A stretch of 34,350 bases of DNA, taken from Flavobacteriaceae bacterium (GTDB lineage Bacteria; Bacteroidota; Bacteroidia; Flavobacteriales; Flavobacteriaceae). Within the stretch, counting starts at the first letter, position 1, and every line of letters begins with the position of its first letter. The notes beneath the pieces were generated by a model. It saw nothing but the letters and a program-made list of their open reading frames with translations, did not search any database and was not told the origin of the DNA. A program made the translations under genes and the position numbers. The stretch is taken from the NCBI GenBank assembly GCA_013042625.1, contig JABDPU010000004.1, positions 1-34,350 on the forward strand, given 5' to 3'. This document shows, one piece after another, positions 29,454-34,350 of this stretch.

Positions 29454-31040
29454 ATGAAAAACTTAATTAACACAAAACTCTTTGTTCTAGCCTTTCTGGC
29501 TATGGCAATAACCTCTTGTACCGATTTGGTAATAGAGGGAACCGATTCAATCTTACAAGAGGAATCACCTGAATTTGAAGGCTTGACTGATCCTGCTGGA
29601 TCATTGAATTCATTATATCAGTCAACTTATGGAATGATAGGAGATCAGGCAAACTGGTTTGCTCTTAATGAGGTTACTACCGATGAAACCTTGGTTCCTA
29701 CCAGGGGTACAGACTGGAGTGATAATGGTATCTGGAGACAGCTGCATAATCACAGGTGGAAACAAGACCACGGGTTTCTAATTACAGTTTGGAATCAACT
29801 TAATATTAATCAGTTTAAGGCGTCTGAAATTATAGATCCTTTAAGTAGTGCCACTACAGAAGAAGTTGCGGCTGCTAAATTCTTAAGGGCTTTTAATATG
29901 TTCTTTACCTTAGATTTCTGGGGTCAGGTACCATTTAAGGAAGCAACTGCTCCTAATAATGAATTACCAACTACCTTAACGGCTGCAGAAGCATACGATT
30001 TCATAATAAGTGATTTGAATGATGCAATTTCCGGATTGCCTTCTATTGGGCCAAGTACGGCAACCAATCGTGCTAATAAAGCTGCTGCTTATTACCTTAA
30101 AGCTAAGGTGGTATTGAACGCTGAGCGTTATACTGGTTCTGCGCCTAATTGGGCTGATGTTATTAGCTCAGTAGATGCTATAGAAGCAGAAGGATATGCA
30201 CTGCAAGCAGGTTATTTTGATATTTTCACTCCGGCAGTTGATACTGAAACAATCTGGTATGCCAATGAGTCATTAAGTATTGGTAACCGTATCTGGAATG
30301 GATTACACTACAACCACACTACACCAAACCAAGGTGGTGGTGGTTGGAATGGCTTCTCTGCCCTTTCTGAATTCTATGATCTTTTCGAAGGTGATGCTAG
30401 TGAAAACTACGGTATGGCCGATGGATCACCACTTAACAACCAGGAAGAGCGAAGAGGATTTGTTCCAGACGCATCTTCAGCTGATGAGGCTGTTAACTAT
30501 GGTTTTGGTTACGGATTCCTAATCGGACAACAATACGATGGTGATGGTTCTGCCCTTACTGATCGTTCTGGTGCTCCTTTAGTTCTGACTAGAGAATTAG
30601 ATCTGAATAACAGTAATGAAACTCAGGGAATCAGGATATTAAAGTATCACCCGAATCCAAGTGGTGTTGGTGTTGTTGCTTCAGACGATTCATTTAGAGC
30701 CCATGAAATTCTTTTCAGATTTGCCGATGCTTATTTAATGAAAGCTGAAGCGATGGCCAGAAATGGTAGTGATGTTACTACGATGATTAACGACTTAAGA
30801 ACGTTAAGAAATGCTTCTCCACTAGGAAGTGTATCTCTAAATGATATATTAGATGAAAGAGCCCGAGAGCTTTATATCGAGTTCTGGAGAAGAAATGATT
30901 TAGTACGTTTCGATCAATTCACAAAAGATTGGGAATGGAAAAATGCAGAAGAAGTTGGAAATGATGTTAGAAACTTGTTCCCAATACCATTGGCAGCATT
31001 GGTTTCTAATCCAAACTTAACTCAGAATCCAGGGTACTAA
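29454..31040 (+). CDS. SusD/RagB family nutrient-binding outer membrane lipoprotein
   Basis: Lipobox AITSCTDL; AAKFLRAFNMFFTLDFWGQVPF; NRANKAAAYYLKAKVVLNAERY; FRFADAYLMKAEAMAR; follows susC. Confidence 0.96.
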   Translation: MKNLINTKLFVLAFLAMAITSCTDLVIEGTDSILQEESPEFEGLTDPAGSLNSLYQSTYGMIGDQANWFALNEVTTDETLVPTRGTDWSDNGIWRQLHNHRWKQDHGFLITVWNQLNINQFKASEIIDPLSSATTEEVAAAKFLRAFNMFFTLDFWGQVPFKEATAPNNELPTTLTAAEAYDFIISDLNDAISGLPSIGPSTATNRANKAAAYYLKAKVVLNAERYTGSAPNWADVISSVDAIEAEGYALQAGYFDIFTPAVDTETIWYANESLSIGNRIWNGLHYNHTTPNQGGGGWNGFSALSEFYDLFEGDASENYGMADGSPLNNQEERRGFVPDASSADEAVNYGFGYGFLIGQQYDGDGSALTDRSGAPLVLTRELDLNNSNETQGIRILKYHPNPSGVGVVASDDSFRAHEILFRFADAYLMKAEAMARNGSDVTTMINDLRTLRNASPLGSVSLNDILDERARELYIEFWRRNDLVRFDQFTKDWEWKNAEEVGNDVRNLFPIPLAALVSNPNLTQNPGY

Positions 31041-31064
31041 GAATCCGGATTATATTATATCAGA

Positions 31065-31100
31065 AACAGGTTATCTTAATAAGATAGCCTGTTTTTTTTT
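31065..31100 (+). terminator. Rho-independent terminator after susD
   Basis: AACAGGTTATCTT-AAT-AAGATAGCCTGTT stem (one G:U) followed by a T run. Confidence 0.9.
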
Positions 31101-31113
31101 GGTTTTATTATAA

Positions 31114-31123
31114 TACCTTTGCA
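31114..31123 (+). promoter_or_regulatory. Candidate -7 element (TACCTTTGCA) for the VCBS lipoprotein gene
   Basis: Matches TAnnTTTGCA, immediately downstream of the susD terminator and 48 nt upstream of the ATG. Confidence 0.65.
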
Positions 31124-31171
31124 CAATCTATTATAATCGATCTAAAGTTAGCCTGCTAAGGATTAGACACA

Positions 31172-34100
31172 ATGCCGTTAGGACTGATTAATACAAATTG
31201 GAAATCCTTGTTTTTGGTTAATTCTGCAAGATATTTTGTCGGGATATTTTTGGTGGCGTTTCTACTTCTTACATCCTGCCAAAATAAGTCCAAACGCTTT
31301 GTAAGTCTTGACCAGGATGAAACCGGGATATCATTTTCAAATACCATCTCAAACACCCCTGAATTAAATATCCTCAATTATCTATATTTCTATAATGGAT
31401 CTGGTGTGGCGGCTGGAGATTTTAATAACGACGGCTTGATAGACCTCTACTTCACGGCAAATAAAAATGCCGATAAATTATTTATCAACCTGGGCGGATT
31501 AAAATTTAAGGATGTTACCACCAACAGCGGTATCGATAATGCCGCTCCCTGGACTACTGGCGTTACCACTGTTGATATCAATAATGATGGATGGCTCGAT
31601 ATTTATATTTCAAAAGTTGGCAATTACCGATCAATAAAAGGGCATAACCTCTTATATGTCAACCAGGGCCCGAATCAAGATAACGAACCTGTATTTAAGG
31701 AGGAATCCAGGCGTTATGAACTTGATATATCTTCATTTTCAACTCAGGCTTCGTTTTTTGACTATGATAAAGATGGAGATTTAGATATGTTCCTGCTCAA
31801 TCATTCGGTTCATCCAAACAGGAGTTATGGCAAAGGAGCGAAACGCAAAAATATCAGTTGGGCTTCTGGTGATAAACTTTTTGAGAACAGAGATGACAAG
31901 TTTGTTGATGTTACGACAGATACAGGTATTTTCCAGGGAGATATTGGCTATGGATTAGGCGTAGGCGTCTCCGATCTTAATAATGATGGCTACCCCGATA
32001 TTTATGTAGGGAACGATTTTTTTGAAAACGACTATCTCTATATCAATAACAAAAATGGTTCATTTAGTGAACTGATAAGCGATGACCATGAAGTATTAGG
32101 GCATACTACCCATTATTCTATGGGAAATGATATCGCTGATATCAATAACGATGGAAATCCCGATATACTCTCGGTTGATATGCTTCCCGAAGATCTTGAA
32201 ACCTACAAAACCTCCGCCCTGGAATATAACTATCAGATCTATTCTAATTACCTGAAGAATGGCTACGCACCCCAGTTCATGCAAAATAGCCTGCATATTA
32301 ATCGGGATAACCTGACCTTTTCTGAATCGGCCTACCTCAGCGGTGTTGCTGCCACAGAATGGTCCTGGTGCCCGTTAATTGCCGATTTCGATAATGACGG
32401 ATTAAACGATATTTACGTGACAAATGGCGTCCTTGGTGCAACCAATGATATGGATTTCATCAATTTTATCGCCAATGAATCCATCCAGCAAAAAATAGAG
32501 AGCGGCCTTTCCGAAGAAGATCAGAAATTTATTGAACAATTGCCCAAAAAGAAAACCCCTAATTATTTCTTTAAGAATAATGACGGACAGCGCTTCGAAA
32601 ATGTCTCGGATTCATGGATAGATTCTGAAATTTCATTTAGCAACGGTGCCGCTTATGCAGACCTTGACAACGATGGTGATCTCGATCTGATCGTTAATAA
32701 TGTAAATGAGCCGGCTTATATTCTGGAGAACAAAACCTCTGGCACCGATGAGAGTCCCCATTTCCTTAGAGTTCAATTCGAAGGATCCTCAGTTAACCGC
32801 ATGGCGATTGGAGCTAAGGTTCAGGTTTTTATAGACACCCAGGTATACACTAAAGAGAATTTTATAAGCCGTGGTTATTTATCCGCGGTTGAGCCCGGAT
32901 TACATTTCGGAATTGGAAAGGCGGAAAGAGTTGATTCGATTAAAGTAACCTGGCCTGATGGACAATGGCAGGTTTTACAAAATTTAGCCGTAGATACCTC
33001 ATTAGTGTTAAGGCATCAGTCAAGCTCAAACCAACTCCATTTGAACGACCGTCAATTAGTAAAACTGTTTGAAACCGACTCAATCCTGGAATACATACAT
33101 ATAGACAATTCACCCATTGAATTTAACCGGGATCCTTTGATTCCGTTTGCTTCTTCAAATTTGGGGCCAGATATAGCAACGGCAGATATTAACCAGGATG
33201 GGCTTACCGATATGTTTATAACAGGGGCGAAAGCTCAACCTTCCCAACTGCTCATCCAGACTTCGGAGGGTTCTTTTAGTCTGGTTCAATCCGATTTATT
33301 TGAACAGGATCTCCTGAATGAAGATCTGTCTGCATGCTTTGCCGACCTTAACAAAGACGGCTTTGAAGACCTGGTTGTTGTAAGCGGTGGAAATGAATTT
33401 AAGTCAGGGCCTGCCATAAAACCACGTTTATATTGGAACAGAAACGGGATACTGGTGAAAGATTCGACACAGTTTGAAAATGTAGAATTAAATGCTTCAA
33501 AGGTTGTTGCCGTCGATTATGATAATGACGGTGATGTCGATCTCTGCCTGACTGCCGATAATATCGATCTGCAATTCGGTAAGACCCCAAAACAATATTT
33601 GTTTGAAAATGATGGTACCGGAAGTTTAAAGGATGTCACTCAGTCTGTCGCCCCCGAATTTCATCAAATAGGAAATGTAAAGGATGTTATGTTTATCGAT
33701 ATAAACGGAGATGATTTAAAGGATATGGTCGTTGCCGGATATTGGATGCCAATAGGTGTTTTTATCAATACCGGGAGTCAATTTGAGCTGCAATCAAATA
33801 ACGGCCTCACAAACACCGAGGGCTGGTGGAATGTGCTGAAAATTAACGATTTCGATCAGGATGGAGATTTAGATATCATCGCAGGGAACTGGGGTCTGAA
33901 TTCAAAACTAAAGGCTTCTGTTGGTGAGCCCATAACCCTTTACAGCAACGATTTCGACAATAATGGTAGTATTGAGCCTCTTCTCACCTATTATTATTCA
34001 GGACAGGAAACTCCTTTTTCTTCCAAGGAAGAACTCTCTCAGCAAATGCCCTTTATCAATAAAAAATTCTTATCCTTTAATGATTATGCCCGCGCTGATT

Positions 34101-34350
34101 TGCATGAAGTCTTTACAAAGGATAATTTAAACAAAGCAGACAAGAAATATGTTCGTGAACTGGCTAGTTGTTATTTTGAAAATGACGGAGCCGGAGGTTT
34201 TACGAAGCACATTTTACCCTTTTCAGCCCAGTTATCTTCAGTTAACGACATGCTTATTTATGATATAAATGAAGATGGCTTCAAGGACGTATTTTTAACA
34301 GGTAATTATTATGAGATTAGTACCCAATTAAGTAGATTAGACGGTTCGCG
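31172..34350 (+). CDS. FG-GAP/VCBS repeat lipoprotein with ASPIC/UnbV-like domain (3' truncated by window edge)
   Basis: Open frame from ATG 31172 to window end (absent from track because no stop is reached). Lipobox AFLLLTSCQNKSKR; repeated DFNNDGLIDLYF / DINNDGWLDIYI / DLNNDGYPDIYVGNDF; ASPIC-like IGAKVQVFIDTQVYTKENFISRGYLSAVEPGLHFGIGKAERVDSIKVTWPDG; second VCBS block after it. Confidence 0.92.
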   Translation, partial: MPLGLINTNWKSLFLVNSARYFVGIFLVAFLLLTSCQNKSKRFVSLDQDETGISFSNTISNTPELNILNYLYFYNGSGVAAGDFNNDGLIDLYFTANKNADKLFINLGGLKFKDVTTNSGIDNAAPWTTGVTTVDINNDGWLDIYISKVGNYRSIKGHNLLYVNQGPNQDNEPVFKEESRRYELDISSFSTQASFFDYDKDGDLDMFLLNHSVHPNRSYGKGAKRKNISWASGDKLFENRDDKFVDVTTDTGIFQGDIGYGLGVGVSDLNNDGYPDIYVGNDFFENDYLYINNKNGSFSELISDDHEVLGHTTHYSMGNDIADINNDGNPDILSVDMLPEDLETYKTSALEYNYQIYSNYLKNGYAPQFMQNSLHINRDNLTFSESAYLSGVAATEWSWCPLIADFDNDGLNDIYVTNGVLGATNDMDFINFIANESIQQKIESGLSEEDQKFIEQLPKKKTPNYFFKNNDGQRFENVSDSWIDSEISFSNGAAYADLDNDGDLDLIVNNVNEPAYILENKTSGTDESPHFLRVQFEGSSVNRMAIGAKVQVFIDTQVYTKENFISRGYLSAVEPGLHFGIGKAERVDSIKVTWPDGQWQVLQNLAVDTSLVLRHQSSSNQLHLNDRQLVKLFETDSILEYIHIDNSPIEFNRDPLIPFASSNLGPDIATADINQDGLTDMFITGAKAQPSQLLIQTSEGSFSLVQSDLFEQDLLNEDLSACFADLNKDGFEDLVVVSGGNEFKSGPAIKPRLYWNRNGILVKDSTQFENVELNASKVVAVDYDNDGDVDLCLTADNIDLQFGKTPKQYLFENDGTGSLKDVTQSVAPEFHQIGNVKDVMFIDINGDDLKDMVVAGYWMPIGVFINTGSQFELQSNNGLTNTEGWWNVLKINDFDQDGDLDIIAGNWGLNSKLKASVGEPITLYSNDFDNNGSIEPLLTYYYSGQETPFSSKEELSQQMPFINKKFLSFNDYARADLHEVFTKDNLNKADKKYVRELASCYFENDGAGGFTKHILPFSAQLSSVNDMLIYDINEDGFKDVFLTGNYYEISTQLSRLDGS

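Noticed and set aside
31156-31377. Minus-strand 73-aa ORF in the track
   Set aside because: Antisense to the start of the truncated VCBS lipoprotein, which has a lipobox and FG-GAP motifs.
1-34350. CRISPR arrays, tRNAs/rRNAs, IS elements, prophage, toxin-antitoxin or defence modules
   Set aside because: No regularly spaced repeats, tRNA-like stretches, transposase/integrase or defence-protein motifs were recognised by reading; a tool scan (tRNAscan-SE, CRISPRCasFinder, DefenseFinder) would be needed to exclude them.

Overview
The window looks like ordinary chromosome from a marine-type Bacteroidota, class Flavobacteriia. This is inferred from SusC/SusD, a T9SS type A C-terminus, TAnnTTTG-type -7 elements and gene order. 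Left part: housekeeping genes (OsmC-like protein, AhpD/CMD-like protein, UDG-family protein, rsmI, tdk, alr, mscL, asd). Next come a CxxCH diheme lipoprotein, an ASPIC/UnbV-VCBS T9SS protein and a prolyl oligopeptidase lipoprotein. A trio follows: a large two-part HAD protein (COG5610-like), a small HAD and an ATP-grasp protein. Then a saccharopine-dehydrogenase-like gene and a minus-strand lipid/ribosome block (pdxA, DUF177, rpmF, fabH, accB, accC), with ribE divergent from pdxA. The right end is a sugar-uptake locus (MFS sugar porter, LacI regulator, SusC, SusD) and a large FG-GAP/ASPIC lipoprotein that runs off the window and is missing from the supplied ORF track. No tRNA, rRNA, CRISPR array, transposon or phage module was recognised. 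The best second-look items are small regulatory architectures: face-to-face overlapping promoters between pdxA and ribE, a TCAAATTTGA operator-like cluster upstream of fabH, and a perfect 18-bp LacI-type palindrome. The uncharacterised HAD/HAD/ATP-grasp trio, the cytochrome/UnbV pair and a tiny Pro-rich PID-type C-terminal sorting protein are also worth checking. I see no unambiguous new system.
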